A stretch of DNA of 64,000 nt, taken from contig NZ_PCPP01000002.1 of NCBI RefSeq assembly GCF_002979755.1, forward strand, positions 124,001 through 188,000, given 5' to 3'. This document shows, piece by piece, positions 16,772-26,491 of this stretch (position 1 is the stretch's first letter; each line of letters begins with the position of its first letter). The translations under genes and the position numbers were made by a program. This DNA is from Chryseobacterium culicis. Its GTDB lineage: Bacteria; Bacteroidota; Bacteroidia; Flavobacteriales; Weeksellaceae. The notes under the pieces were generated by a model. That model saw only the letters and a program-made list of their open reading frames with translations. It was not told the DNA's origin and made no database searches.

Positions 16772-17191
16772 TTAAAACTTTAAATCCCTGTATTTATCAA
16801 GGTACAGATCTTCCATTCTCCGCATCTCTTTTTCTTCCTCTTCCGTCTTGTCTTTGTAGCCTGCCAGATGTAAAATTCCGTGGGCTAAAACCCTTCTTAA
16901 TTCTTCTTCATAATCTCGGGAAAGGGTAGAGGCGTTATCAGAAATGCGCTGCAAAGATACGAAAATCTCAGCGCTTATTGTCTTGCCTTTTACATAATCA
17001 AAAGTGATGATATCTGTATAATAATCATGCTGTAAATAATCCTGATTGATCTTAAGAAGATATTCATCATCACAGAAAATGTAATTGATTTCTCCTAGTT
17101 TTTTTCCTTCTGAAAGAATAAGATCTTCCAGCCATTTTTTGTAATCTGTACTTACCGACTCTGGTAAGTTTTCATAAAAGAATTGTATCAT
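16772..17191 (-). CDS. ybeY: Endoribonuclease YbeY (rRNA maturation)
   Basis: A 139-residue single-domain metalloprotein used in 16S rRNA 3'-end processing and ribosome quality control. The metal site normally reads HGxLHLxGYDH; here it is HGILHLAGYKD, so His104 and His108 are present but the third position (114) is Asp, not His. I believe this is common in Bacteroidota members but could not check. The start lies five bases after the stop of the patatin-like gene, so ybeY is the third gene of the murF-alr operon. Confidence 0.92.
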   Translation of the reverse strand: MIQFFYENLPESVSTDYKKWLEDLILSEGKKLGEINYIFCDDEYLLKINQDYLQHDYYTDIITFDYVKGKTISAEIFVSLQRISDNASTLSRDYEEELRRVLAHGILHLAGYKDKTEEEEKEMRRMEDLYLDKYRDLKF

Positions 17192-17196
17192 TTTTT

Positions 17197-19356
17197 TTAA
17201 AACCAGTGTCCTAAAATAACACTGAATATCCCTTTTTGGTTATTTTTAAGTGAGTGGCTGAAGTTTACTTTGATCTGCCCGAAAGGTGATTTGTAACCAG
17301 CCGTTATTCCCAGTGAGCTATAATTTACTTTAACAGCATCTTCAAACTTGATATCGTTTGATAAGTTTGCAAAGGTAAAGTTTCCACTGATAAAATAGTT
17401 TTTATTAAATTTAAACTGGATATCATTAGATGCCAGTATTACATTATTTGTATAAAGCTGGGCGAAATAAAATCCTCCAAAGCTTTTAAAATTCATGAGA
17501 TTCTGCTCAAATATTCCGCCTAATCTGAACTGGTAATAGGCAGGAAGGTTTTCACCGATAGTAACCCCGCCAAATAGATTCAGACGATAACTGAATTGTT
17601 TGCTAAGTGGAATATTGAGTCTAAGATCTGCTTTAATCTGAATAATTCTTTTGTCAACTTCAGATTTTAAAAGATCAACTACCTTTCCTTCAGCTGCAAA
17701 ATAAACCCCTTTTGAAGGGAATTCCTTATCATCCTGGGTATCGGTTTTTATGAAGATATAAGGGTTTAAAAAACGGCTGTAACGTCTGTTATCTCCATTG
17801 CTGTTTTCCGCTTTAAAATAGTCATGACTGATACCACCACCAATGGCAAACTTATCCTTCCATACAGATTGTATATAAGCTTCATTTCTGATCCATTCCC
17901 AGCGGTCTACTACATAGTTATCTACATTCTTTATATCAAAGCTCATTCCTGATGAATAGAGACCAAACCCTGGAATATATCCGTTATCAATAAAATAGTT
18001 CAGATAATATCTCATACGATCTCCTACAACAACATCCAGTGAGAGGTTTGAATTTTTAAATAAAAGCCGCTTTGCTGAATAGTTCAAGAGAAGTCCGGTC
18101 TTGAAGACTTCATCATAATGGAGGCCAAATTTTAAAAAATGACGGGTATCATCTTCTGTCACGTAAAGCTTCAGGTAATTGGCGTCATTTTCCTGAACGA
18201 TATCATAATTGATAAATTTGTAGTTGTTTGTAGCAACCAATTTATCAATCATTTTATTAATACTTCCATAAGTTTGTAAAGAGGGAAGACGAAGTCCCAT
18301 TTTCCCCAGCGTGTAGTTTTTACCATAGATTTTACTTCCTTCAATAGAAATGCTGTCTATTTTGTATACATTGGAATAGATAGGGTTTATACGCTGTCTG
18401 AGACGGTCAAACGGACGCTTGGGCAGTTGGTCTAATACCTGAGAATATTTTAATCCTTCTACATATCCACTGTCAAGAATTTTCTTTTTATCGTCATAGC
18501 TGGTGGCAGACATTCCTTTCAGATTGGGCTTGATATTGATGTCTGTATATTTATATTGTCTTCGGGTATCTTTTTTTATTCCGAAATCAATGACCTGGTT
18601 TAGAATGGCTATAATATTGTTTAAATCTTCTCTTTTTGAGAGATCCTGATTAAGATCCACCCCAATTACGATATCGATTCCTTTATCCTTTAAAGGCTTT
18701 GAAGGATAGTTTACCGTCATTGCTCCGTCAATATAAATGCTGTCACCAATTTTTACCGGATCCATTAAAGAAGGAAATGCTGAACTTGCCATGATAGACT
18801 GTACAAGATCTCCTTTTTCAAAAATCTGCATATTGCCGCTTTCAAGATTGGTTGCAACACACATGAATGGAATTGGCATTTTGGAAAAATCCTCAATATT
18901 GGAAACGTTCTTAAAGAGTTCTTTCAGAAGATAAACATTTCTTTGTCCGGTACTGATAGAAGAGGGAAGTGTAATTTTTCCGTTTTTGAGCGGAATGGAT
19001 AAAAGGTATTTGTCTACAGACTTATTAAAAAAGCTGGCTTCCTGTCTTGATTTGGGATCCATGATTAAAGAATAGAAATCTGTATCCATGACGATTTTTT
19101 CTATTTCTTTACCGGAATATCCGGCGGCATATAATCCTCCCACTATGGCTCCCATACTTGTTCCGGAGATATAGTCCACCTTCACTCCCAATGAATCTAA
19201 TACTTTAAGAACTCCGACATGTGAAAAACCCTTGGCTCCACCACCGGCGAGTGACAGCCCTATCTTTGGATTTTTCGGAATCACCAAATCTTTTTTTACC
19301 TGAGAATGGATCAATAACAGTGGGAATATGAAAAGCAGAATCAGGAGTTTTTTCAT
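17197..19356 (-). CDS. Patatin-like phospholipase with C-terminal BamA-like outer-membrane barrel
   Basis: A 719-residue protein with a signal peptide (first 18 residues or so). N-terminal patatin domain, about 30-225: oxyanion-hole LAGGGAKGFSHVGVL, nucleophile elbow GTSMG with Ser67, and DGA with Asp210, the complete Ser-Asp dyad. Then a POTRA-like segment (about 330-410, SIEGSKIYGKNYTL) and a beta-rich half ending in FSVILGHWF, a typical outer-membrane barrel end. The arrangement matches PlpD-type proteins, where the barrel anchors or exports a lipase domain. It lies between murF-alr (two-base gap) and ybeY. Substrate lipids are unknown. Confidence 0.88.
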   Translation of the reverse strand: MKKLLILLFIFPLLLIHSQVKKDLVIPKNPKIGLSLAGGGAKGFSHVGVLKVLDSLGVKVDYISGTSMGAIVGGLYAAGYSGKEIEKIVMDTDFYSLIMDPKSRQEASFFNKSVDKYLLSIPLKNGKITLPSSISTGQRNVYLLKELFKNVSNIEDFSKMPIPFMCVATNLESGNMQIFEKGDLVQSIMASSAFPSLMDPVKIGDSIYIDGAMTVNYPSKPLKDKGIDIVIGVDLNQDLSKREDLNNIIAILNQVIDFGIKKDTRRQYKYTDINIKPNLKGMSATSYDDKKKILDSGYVEGLKYSQVLDQLPKRPFDRLRQRINPIYSNVYKIDSISIEGSKIYGKNYTLGKMGLRLPSLQTYGSINKMIDKLVATNNYKFINYDIVQENDANYLKLYVTEDDTRHFLKFGLHYDEVFKTGLLLNYSAKRLLFKNSNLSLDVVVGDRMRYYLNYFIDNGYIPGFGLYSSGMSFDIKNVDNYVVDRWEWIRNEAYIQSVWKDKFAIGGGISHDYFKAENSNGDNRRYSRFLNPYIFIKTDTQDDKEFPSKGVYFAAEGKVVDLLKSEVDKRIIQIKADLRLNIPLSKQFSYRLNLFGGVTIGENLPAYYQFRLGGIFEQNLMNFKSFGGFYFAQLYTNNVILASNDIQFKFNKNYFISGNFTFANLSNDIKFEDAVKVNYSSLGITAGYKSPFGQIKVNFSHSLKNNQKGIFSVILGHWF

Positions 19357-19358
19357 AA

Positions 19359-21806
19359 TTAATCTTTTATATAAATCCGTTTCACCCGGGGCGAAATGGA
19401 GGTTAATACTTCATAGGTTATCGTTTTGCAGTAGCCTGCGAATTCTTTTAAACTTGGTTTGGCATTGAAAACAGTTACCATATCGCCTTCTTTTACATTG
19501 GGAATATGGTCTACATTGATCATCATCATATCCATACAGATATTTCCGACAATGGGTGCCAGCGTTTTATTAACGCCTACATTTCCTACCTGATTTCCAA
19601 TCAGCCTTGGTATTCCATCAGCATATCCTACCGGAATTGTTGCTATTCTTGTAGGATGATCTGCTTTATATCTTCTGCTGTAACCTACAGATTCACCGTT
19701 TTCAACAGTTGATATCTGTGAAATTACGGTTTTAAAACTTACCACAGACTGTAGTTGCTTCTGAATTTCAGGATCCGCAGATTCTCCCAGCATTCCGATA
19801 CCGATTCTTACCATATCATGCTGATGATCTTTATAGCTTGTAATACCTGCCGAGTTCAGAATATGACGGATAGGAGTGTAGCCTAACTTTTCCGTAAGAT
19901 AGCTGGAATTTTTATCGAAAACCTCCAGCTGTTTCAAGGTAAATTCTTTTTCTTCAGGCATATCAGAAGATGATAAATGGCTGAACATACTTTGTACCTT
20001 TACGTTTTTCTGGCTTAAAGTTTCGCTTAACTGATTCAGCTCAAAATCTTTGAAACCAAGACGGTGCATTCCGGTTTCGAGTTTGATATGAATAGGATAT
20101 TTCTTGTCGTATCCTGATTTCTGAACTGCTTCATAAAATAATTCCAGTACTCTGAAACTATAAATTTCAGGTTCCAGGTTGTATTCTATGATCGTCTGAT
20201 AGCTGTGCTGTTCTGGATTCATCACAATAATAGGAGTGGTGATCCCTTTTTTACGAAGTTCAACTCCTTCATCGACATACGCTACACCGAGATAATCGAT
20301 ATGGTGATGCTGAAGAAACTCTGATACTTCATAGCTTCCCAGACCATAGGCATTGGCTTTTACCATGGCCATCATTTTAGTTCCCGGTTTCAGCAGTGAT
20401 TTATGATAATTAATATTATGAAGTATAGCATTAAGGTTTACTTCCAATACGGTATCATGCTTTCTGAGTTCGAGAATATCTTTAAGTTTTTCGATCTCAA
20501 ATTTTCTGGCTCCTTTCAGCAGAATAATCTGATTTTCTAATTCAGTAAGATGTTTACTTTCAATGAGCTCCTTAGTATCAATGAAAGTATATGTTTTAGT
20601 TTTAAATAATTCACTGAACTTTGAAATTTCATCACCAATTAAGAAGACAGAATCAAAATGCTGCTCATTCACCAGTTCAGAAACTTCTTCATATAATTCT
20701 TGTGCGTTGGAATTTACTCCTACAATATCAGTTAAGACCAGAGATTTTTTAGATTTATTATATTCATTCAAAAACTGAAGGGCAGTCTTCAAAGAATCGA
20801 GGTCAAGATTAAAAGAATCGTTGATGACAATATTGCCTTTAATTCCTTCTATCGCTTCAAGCCTCATTTCAACGGCTTTTAAAAGGTTGATTTTTTCGAC
20901 GATCTTTTTATTTTCGATATTCAGTTCCTTAAGGACTGTGATAAGCGCCAGAGCATTGGTTAATGTCGCTTCGTCTCTCTGATGAGCAGGAAAACTGATT
21001 TCTTCTCCAAAATAGTCAACAATAATGTTTTCATCTTTGGAAATATTGTTTTTGATGAAAACCTGATTCTCTTTTTTAAAACCGTAAGAAATTAATTTTT
21101 TATCAGAATAGGATTTTTTAATTTTTTGATCAACCAAAGAATTATCACCATTATAAATAACAACTTCAGAATTTTTAAAAAGAGTGATTTTTTCATCAAT
21201 CAATTCTTCTTCGGAAGAAAAGTTAGCAGCATGGGCCGTTCCGATGTGGGTAAGCAATCCGATCTGAGGATGGAAAATATTTTCAAGCTTTTCCATTTCA
21301 TGGGGTTTTGAAATTCCCACTTCAAAAATTCCCAGCTGATGGGAGCTGTTGATCTGGAGAAGAGACAACGGAAGACCAATCTGAGAATTAAAGCTTTTTG
21401 GACTTTTTACAGTAGGAAATTCATTCCATAAACATTGATACAACCATTCTTTTAAAATAGTTTTACCATTACTTCCCGTAATTCCGATGGATTGAAGTTG
21501 AGAATTTTCGAAATGATATTTGGCTAATTTTTGAAGAAACTCAACGGAATTTTCAACAATGATCCAGGTTATATTTTCAAACTCCGGATACTGATGTTCA
21601 GAAATGATGATATTGATACCTCTGTCTATAGCAGATTCAATAAATTTTTCCCCGGAATTTTTAGGGGTATTGATCGCGATAAAGGCTGTGTTTTTAGTAG
21701 AATAAATAATCCTGCTGTCGTAGGCTATATTTTTGATCAATAAATTTTTGTCCCCAATGATCTGTGCATTGGTGATCTCTGCAATGTGTTGTACTGTATA
21801 ATTCAT
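19359..21806 (-). CDS. murF-alr: Bifunctional UDP-MurNAc-tripeptide:D-Ala-D-Ala ligase / alanine racemase
   Basis: An 815-residue fusion. The first half (about 1-440) is a Mur ligase with the ATP loop GITGSNGKTILKEWL and the EVGISKPHEM segment; the second half (about 450-815) is a PLP alanine racemase with the Lys motif MVKANAYGLG and the C-terminal VGYSRRYKADHP/PVGYADGIPR region. It joins production of D-Ala with its use in peptidoglycan precursor synthesis. I start it at the ATG at 21806 (MNYTVQHIAE), preceded by AGAAAGGG; the frame stays open 18 codons further up but that stretch is not conserved-looking. It heads the operon with the patatin-like gene and ybeY. Confidence 0.93.
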   Translation of the reverse strand: MNYTVQHIAEITNAQIIGDKNLLIKNIAYDSRIIYSTKNTAFIAINTPKNSGEKFIESAIDRGINIIISEHQYPEFENITWIIVENSVEFLQKLAKYHFENSQLQSIGITGSNGKTILKEWLYQCLWNEFPTVKSPKSFNSQIGLPLSLLQINSSHQLGIFEVGISKPHEMEKLENIFHPQIGLLTHIGTAHAANFSSEEELIDEKITLFKNSEVVIYNGDNSLVDQKIKKSYSDKKLISYGFKKENQVFIKNNISKDENIIVDYFGEEISFPAHQRDEATLTNALALITVLKELNIENKKIVEKINLLKAVEMRLEAIEGIKGNIVINDSFNLDLDSLKTALQFLNEYNKSKKSLVLTDIVGVNSNAQELYEEVSELVNEQHFDSVFLIGDEISKFSELFKTKTYTFIDTKELIESKHLTELENQIILLKGARKFEIEKLKDILELRKHDTVLEVNLNAILHNINYHKSLLKPGTKMMAMVKANAYGLGSYEVSEFLQHHHIDYLGVAYVDEGVELRKKGITTPIIVMNPEQHSYQTIIEYNLEPEIYSFRVLELFYEAVQKSGYDKKYPIHIKLETGMHRLGFKDFELNQLSETLSQKNVKVQSMFSHLSSSDMPEEKEFTLKQLEVFDKNSSYLTEKLGYTPIRHILNSAGITSYKDHQHDMVRIGIGMLGESADPEIQKQLQSVVSFKTVISQISTVENGESVGYSRRYKADHPTRIATIPVGYADGIPRLIGNQVGNVGVNKTLAPIVGNICMDMMMINVDHIPNVKEGDMVTVFNAKPSLKEFAGYCKTITYEVLTSISPRVKRIYIKD

Positions 21807-21983
21807 TGGTACCCTTTCTGCTTTATTTTGAGCGAAACTGCAAAAAGGAATAAAGACCATTATATCATCACATTCCCTTTTTAATATTTTACAATAGAGC
21901 TTTTTCGCTTCTCATTTTATATTAAGTGAATATATTTATGGTTTGATGCAAACAGCTATTTTATAAGGTAGCTATTTTGCCTT

Positions 21984-22580
21984 TTACCCATTTATTTTCT
22001 TTTTTGAAAGCACTTCGTCTATAAAAACACGGCGGCTTACAGCCTCATAACTTTCAGTTTCTCCCAATTCTACCAGATCATTTCCCTGGGAAGTTCTCAT
22101 GGAATAATTGGCAAGATTACCTGTTCTTTTGCAAATAGCATGCACTTTTGTAACGTACTCTGCAGTTGCCATCAAATTAGGCATTGGTCCGAACGGACGA
22201 CCTAAAAAGTCCATATCCAGCCCTGCAATTACCACTCTGATACCGCTATTGGCAAGCTGATTGGCAACATCAACAATGCTTTCATCAAAAAACTGAGCTT
22301 CATCAATGGCTACTACATCACAATTGGAAGCCAACAGAAGAATTTCATTAGGATTTTCTACTGCGGTACTACGAATTTTATTCTGATTATGGGATACTAC
22401 ATCCTCCTCAGAATATCGTATATCCATTTTGGGTTTAAAAATTTCCACATTCTGTCCTGCCATTTCCGCTCTTCGCAATCTGCGGATAAGTTCCTCGGTT
22501 TTACCGGAAAACATAGAGCCACAAATCACTTCCATCCAACCACTTTGTTTGGAATGATTAATTGTATTTTCTAAAAACAT
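21984..22580 (-). CDS. tdk: Thymidine kinase (type II)
   Basis: A 198-residue cytoplasmic salvage enzyme phosphorylating thymidine. Seen: P-loop GSMFSGKT at 21-28, the Walker B-like VVAIDEAQFF, and the substrate lasso region VHAICKRTGNLANYSMR. The four-Cys zinc site of human and E. coli type II kinases is largely absent: only the first Cys remains (ICKRTG), and the distal pair is replaced in AVSRRVF. The family motifs are otherwise intact, so I expect it to be active. Transcribed alone, from a TACTTTTG element upstream. Confidence 0.94.
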   Translation of the reverse strand: MFLENTINHSKQSGWMEVICGSMFSGKTEELIRRLRRAEMAGQNVEIFKPKMDIRYSEEDVVSHNQNKIRSTAVENPNEILLLASNCDVVAIDEAQFFDESIVDVANQLANSGIRVVIAGLDMDFLGRPFGPMPNLMATAEYVTKVHAICKRTGNLANYSMRTSQGNDLVELGETESYEAVSRRVFIDEVLSKKKING

Positions 22581-22609
22581 TTGTTAAATTAGCCGTATAT
22601 TTTTAACAT

Positions 22610-22617
22610 CAAAAGTA
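22610..22617 (-). promoter_or_regulatory. -7 promoter element of tdk
   Basis: Minus-strand TACTTTTG, matching TAnnTTTG, 29 bases before the tdk start codon and in the 61-base gap shared with the divergent gene at 22642. Confidence 0.45.
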
Positions 22618-22641
22618 AGCAATTTTAATAAGAATCTTATT

Positions 22642-24123
22642 ATGCAGAATATCCAAGATTTAAAGGAAAAGATTTTTTTTGAATCCATGAATATCATTGA
22701 TAATCTGGACAAAATAGGTAATATAGACGAATTACTTTCTAAGCAAGATCTTGTAGATGAGCTTGCTAACAGGATTTCTTTTTTGAAATTGCTGGAAAAA
22801 AATATTGAATACTTTATAGCCGAAAATCCGGGGCAGAATTCGGATAATCAGTATATCTCTTTTGCTTCAGGAGAGACAGAACATCATGATACCGGAAATG
22901 AAGTGACGGAAGAGGAAGCGATTTTCAATAATGAACTGAATGAAATTGATGAAAATGAAGTTTTTTCTGACGGATTAGAAGAAGAAGCTACTTTCAATAA
23001 TCAGCTGAACGAAATTGTCGAAAACGAATTCCATGAAAATATGGTAAATTTTGTGGAAGAGAACAATTTTGAAAGAGAATCTGAAAATAATCAGGAACAA
23101 ACTTCTGATCATGAAACGCTGGAAGAAGAAGCGGTTTTCAATAACCAGCTGAACGAAATTGATGAAAATGAAATTTCAGAAGAACAGAGAGCTGTTCTTA
23201 GCTTTGTAGATGAAGACAAAATTCTTGCAGATTCCACGCCTGATTCAGATGAAGATCTTAATGAAGATTTGTTTTATAATGAGGTAACGGAAGAAGAAGT
23301 GGTTTTCAATAATCAGCTTAATGAAATAGAAGATGAAGAGGAAGAAATCTCAGAACAGGAATCAAAAAAAGAAACTGATTTCGCTGTGGTAAATGATGCT
23401 AAACCTTCAGTCACAGAAACTATTCCAAGTATTTTTGATAGTGAAACACTGGAAGATGAAATACTGATCGAAGAAAACGAAGAGCAGTTTGTGGCTTCCA
23501 ACGTTTCGATAGAACAGGGGGAAATGGCGACAGAAACTTCTAATGTGGAAAATATTCTGAGTGAGATAAAAAATGACCATTCAGTGGAAGAAATCAAAGA
23601 AGAAAGCATCCTTGCTGAAGTCTATGACCGAAGAAAGATTGTGGAAATTGATAAACCTGTTCCCGAAGAAACAGACAAACATCCTTCTGATGAGAGCTTC
23701 GAAAATTTAGAAGAATACCATCGGGAGAAAAAAATAAAACTCGCCAATATCAAAGGAATGAAAGCTGTTCAGTCACTTTTTGATGACGATCACCTGGAAC
23801 TTCCTAAGGAAGAAAAAACGATTCCGGTTGTAAAAGAAGACACGGGAAGCATTCTGAAATCCAATATTCCAACGCATTTCATGGAAGCAGACAAGCTGAA
23901 GCCTGAATTTAAGCTGGATCTGAATGACAGAATTGCCTTCACGAAGATGCTTTTTGAAGGAAGCCAGACGGATCTGAATGATACAGTATATCAGCTGAAT
24001 CAATTCAAAACACTGGAAGAAGCCAAAGAATATCTTAGTGATCTGTATTACGAAAGAAAATGGAATAAGGTGGATGAATATGCACAGAGACTTTGGATAT
24101 TGGTAGAAAATAAATTCTTATAA
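22642..24123 (+). CDS. Acidic repeat-containing protein of unknown function
   Basis: A 493-residue, strongly acidic protein I do not recognise. Residues 1-60 are helical with a leucine-rich pattern. Four near-copies of a unit of about 18 residues, core EEEAVFNNQLNEIDENE, lie at about 88-106, 112-129, 160-177 and 215-233, separated by variable acidic linkers; to about 340 the chain looks disordered. The last 150 residues are more ordered: a segment around EEYHREKKIKLANIKGMKAVQSLF and a C-terminal domain (LDLNDRIAFTKMLFEGS...WNKVDEYAQRLWILV). No signal peptide or membrane segment. It is followed after two bases by rsmI, so the two are co-transcribed. Confidence 0.75.
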   Translation: MQNIQDLKEKIFFESMNIIDNLDKIGNIDELLSKQDLVDELANRISFLKLLEKNIEYFIAENPGQNSDNQYISFASGETEHHDTGNEVTEEEAIFNNELNEIDENEVFSDGLEEEATFNNQLNEIVENEFHENMVNFVEENNFERESENNQEQTSDHETLEEEAVFNNQLNEIDENEISEEQRAVLSFVDEDKILADSTPDSDEDLNEDLFYNEVTEEEVVFNNQLNEIEDEEEEISEQESKKETDFAVVNDAKPSVTETIPSIFDSETLEDEILIEENEEQFVASNVSIEQGEMATETSNVENILSEIKNDHSVEEIKEESILAEVYDRRKIVEIDKPVPEETDKHPSDESFENLEEYHREKKIKLANIKGMKAVQSLFDDDHLELPKEEKTIPVVKEDTGSILKSNIPTHFMEADKLKPEFKLDLNDRIAFTKMLFEGSQTDLNDTVYQLNQFKTLEEAKEYLSDLYYERKWNKVDEYAQRLWILVENKFL

Positions 24124-24125
24124 TT

Positions 24126-24800
24126 TTGAGCGGAATCCTATATTTTGTTCCCACACCTGTTGGGAATCTTGAAGATATGACATTCAGGGCAGTCAATGTT
24201 CTGAAAGAAGTAGATTATATTTTATGTGAAGATACCAGAACTTCCGGTATACTTTTAAAACATTTTGAAATCTCTAAGCCTTTAAAGTCTTATCATTTAC
24301 ATAATGAGCATCAGGCAACGGAGAAAGTGATTGCAGATCTTAAAAACGGCCAGAATATCGCTATTATTACCGATGCAGGAACGCCAGGTATTTCAGATCC
24401 TGGATATTTACTGGCAAAAGCAGGGGCAGACAACAATATTGATATGATCTGCCTTCCGGGAGCAACAGCTCTGATTCCGGCATTAGTGGTTTCAGGACTT
24501 CCTAATAACGAATTTTTATTTGCAGGTTTTTTACCCCAGAAAAAAGGAAGACAAACAAAACTGAAGCAGCTTGCTGAAGAAAAAAAGACCATCGTACTTT
24601 ACGAAAGTCCTCATAAAATCAATACAACTCTTGAACAGATCAAGGAATTCTTCGGGGAAGAAACCAAAGTAAGTTTAAGCCGTGAAATTTCTAAGAAATT
24701 TGAAGAAACTAAACGAGGGACAATCAATGAATTAATTGAATTTTCCAAGAGTAAAACTTTAAAAGGAGAGATCGTTCTTATTGTCAATAATTCTATTTAA
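24126..24800 (+). CDS. rsmI: 16S rRNA (cytidine(1402)-2'-O)-methyltransferase RsmI
   Basis: A 224-residue tetrapyrrole-methylase-fold enzyme that 2'-O-methylates C1402 of 16S rRNA. Seen: N-terminal LYFVPTPVGNLEDMTFRA, CEDTRTSG, ITDAGTPGISDPGYLL and the LPGATALIPALVVSGL segment, then FLPQKKGRQ and LYESPHKI. It starts with TTG: the family's N-terminus begins exactly here and no ATG or GTG is available before the conserved region. Two bases separate it from the stop of the acidic repeat protein. The usual C-terminal helical domain is absent, giving the shorter form common in Bacteroidota. Confidence 0.94.
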   Translation: MSGILYFVPTPVGNLEDMTFRAVNVLKEVDYILCEDTRTSGILLKHFEISKPLKSYHLHNEHQATEKVIADLKNGQNIAIITDAGTPGISDPGYLLAKAGADNNIDMICLPGATALIPALVVSGLPNNEFLFAGFLPQKKGRQTKLKQLAEEKKTIVLYESPHKINTTLEQIKEFFGEETKVSLSREISKKFEETKRGTINELIEFSKSKTLKGEIVLIVNNSI

Positions 24801-24806
24801 TTTTCT

Positions 24807-26318
24807 TTGAAAAAACTAGTTTTTGTATTATGTTCTGTAGTCTGTACAGCACAGACTAATCAGTATATGAAAGTGATCCTGTCTAAAAAGACGGAAAAAG
24901 AGGTCAGTTCCTATTCGGAAGGGTATGGAATATTCTATGATACCGGTTATAAGAAGCAGGGAATTGTAGACTCTTTGGGAACGATTACATTTGAGTCTCC
25001 TTACAAAGGAGGTATTTTGCATGTTTTTAAAAACCGGTTTATTCGGTATTTTGATGAAGGGAACAGCAGAAAATCGGCTATTATTGATGAAAAAGGGAAT
25101 GAACTTATCCCTTTGAATGATCAGGAGTTTAATACACCCTGGTGGAGTGAAGATTGTATCATTTCATCAAAAAAGAATGGAGAAGCCGTCTATGATTTTA
25201 ACGGAAAGGAAATCATTCCTTATTCTGAAAAGATCCGTTTTTCAGGGAAGAACAGACTTTTGGTTTCAAAAGATAAAAAATGGCTGCTGTATGACTTTAA
25301 AGGAAAGCAGCTCAGCACCCGTGAATTTAAAGAAGATTATAGTTTTGAAGAGGGCAGAGCACTGATCATTAATGAAGACAATGAAAACGAAATCATTGGA
25401 ATTAATGGACAGACTTTGCATAAGTTTTCTAAACAGATCATCAATATCAATGCCTATCCTTATCTGATTAGTCAAAATAAAGCTACAGGAAAATATGGTT
25501 TGATTGATACTGATGGAAATACAATTGCCGAAGAAATATATAATGATATCACCCCGGAATATTTTGGAAAAAAGGAATATATCTATCTTACAAAAAATGG
25601 TAAAACCACAGTTTTCAATAAGAAAGACCAAAAACTGTATGCACAGACTTTTAAGTATTTAAATCCTTTATTGAGCAATTATTTCAGTGTTTACAATGAT
25701 AAGACCAGGAAATCCGGCATTATAGATCTGGAAGGAAATATTATTCTTCCTCAGGAATATGATTTTATCAGAAGTTTTACCATTTCCGGAAAAGACTTTA
25801 TCTACCTTAAAAAAGGAAATGAAGAGAAATTTCTCGATAAAGACCTTAAAAATATTGTAGGAGATGGCGTTCAGATTTTTGGTTTTTATCCTGATAATCT
25901 TATTATTGGAAAGGAAGAAAAGTATTATAAATTTTCTGTGACAGGACAATCCTTGATGGAATTGAAAAATATCAGCCAGATAAAAAATGAGGATTTTGAA
26001 TATTTTAATCCTCTTAATCAGTATTCAAAACCTTTGGTTTGCAGAAATACAGCAAATTTTTATGGTATCCTGGATGGAAAAGGAGCCGAAATTGTCCCTT
26101 TTGTTTACGAAGATATTATAACATTTGGAAACGCTGAAAATGAAATTGTAGTTAAAAAAGAAGGAAAATTCGGAGTTTCAAACTTTCAGAATGAGCCTCT
26201 GAAAGAAATTATTTATGATAAATATTTCTGGCAGAAAGAGGTATTGAGATTGGATAAAAGTAAAAAAACGGACTTTATTTATTTCACCAGATTTAAAAAT
26301 AATTCCGTTCAGCTTTAA
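24807..26318 (+). CDS. Exported WG-repeat protein
   Basis: A 503-residue protein with a short signal peptide (KKLVFVLCSVVCTAQ) and TTG as start codon. The body is a chain of WG-type beta repeats, recognisable in units such as KATGKYGLIDTDGN, KTRKSGIIDLEGNIILPQEY, NFYGILDGKGAEIVPFVYEDI and KEGKFGVSNFQNEPL. Such repeats form propeller- or solenoid-like structures in exported or surface proteins; no specific ligand is known. It starts six bases after rsmI, so it may be the third gene of that operon. I cannot say whether it is periplasmic or outer-membrane. Confidence 0.82.
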   Translation: MKKLVFVLCSVVCTAQTNQYMKVILSKKTEKEVSSYSEGYGIFYDTGYKKQGIVDSLGTITFESPYKGGILHVFKNRFIRYFDEGNSRKSAIIDEKGNELIPLNDQEFNTPWWSEDCIISSKKNGEAVYDFNGKEIIPYSEKIRFSGKNRLLVSKDKKWLLYDFKGKQLSTREFKEDYSFEEGRALIINEDNENEIIGINGQTLHKFSKQIININAYPYLISQNKATGKYGLIDTDGNTIAEEIYNDITPEYFGKKEYIYLTKNGKTTVFNKKDQKLYAQTFKYLNPLLSNYFSVYNDKTRKSGIIDLEGNIILPQEYDFIRSFTISGKDFIYLKKGNEEKFLDKDLKNIVGDGVQIFGFYPDNLIIGKEEKYYKFSVTGQSLMELKNISQIKNEDFEYFNPLNQYSKPLVCRNTANFYGILDGKGAEIVPFVYEDIITFGNAENEIVVKKEGKFGVSNFQNEPLKEIIYDKYFWQKEVLRLDKSKKTDFIYFTRFKNNSVQL

Positions 26319-26389
26319 AGAAAATCCAAATAATCTTCAAAAAAATCCAGTATTTTAACAATTTAAATGGGTTGAATAACATTTTATAA

Positions 26390-26397
26390 TATCTTTG
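26390..26397 (+). promoter_or_regulatory. -7 promoter element of fabG
   Basis: TATCTTTG fits TAnnTTTG, 94 bases before the fabG ATG; a TTG at 26372-26374 is a possible, closely spaced -33 element. Confidence 0.5.
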
Positions 26398-26491
26398 CAA
26401 ACCGTTTAATTCCAGAAAGGAATTGTAGAAACATGAAGAGGAAGCTGTCACAAGCTGAACGAGTTATAAAAGAAAATAATTGTCAATAGAT

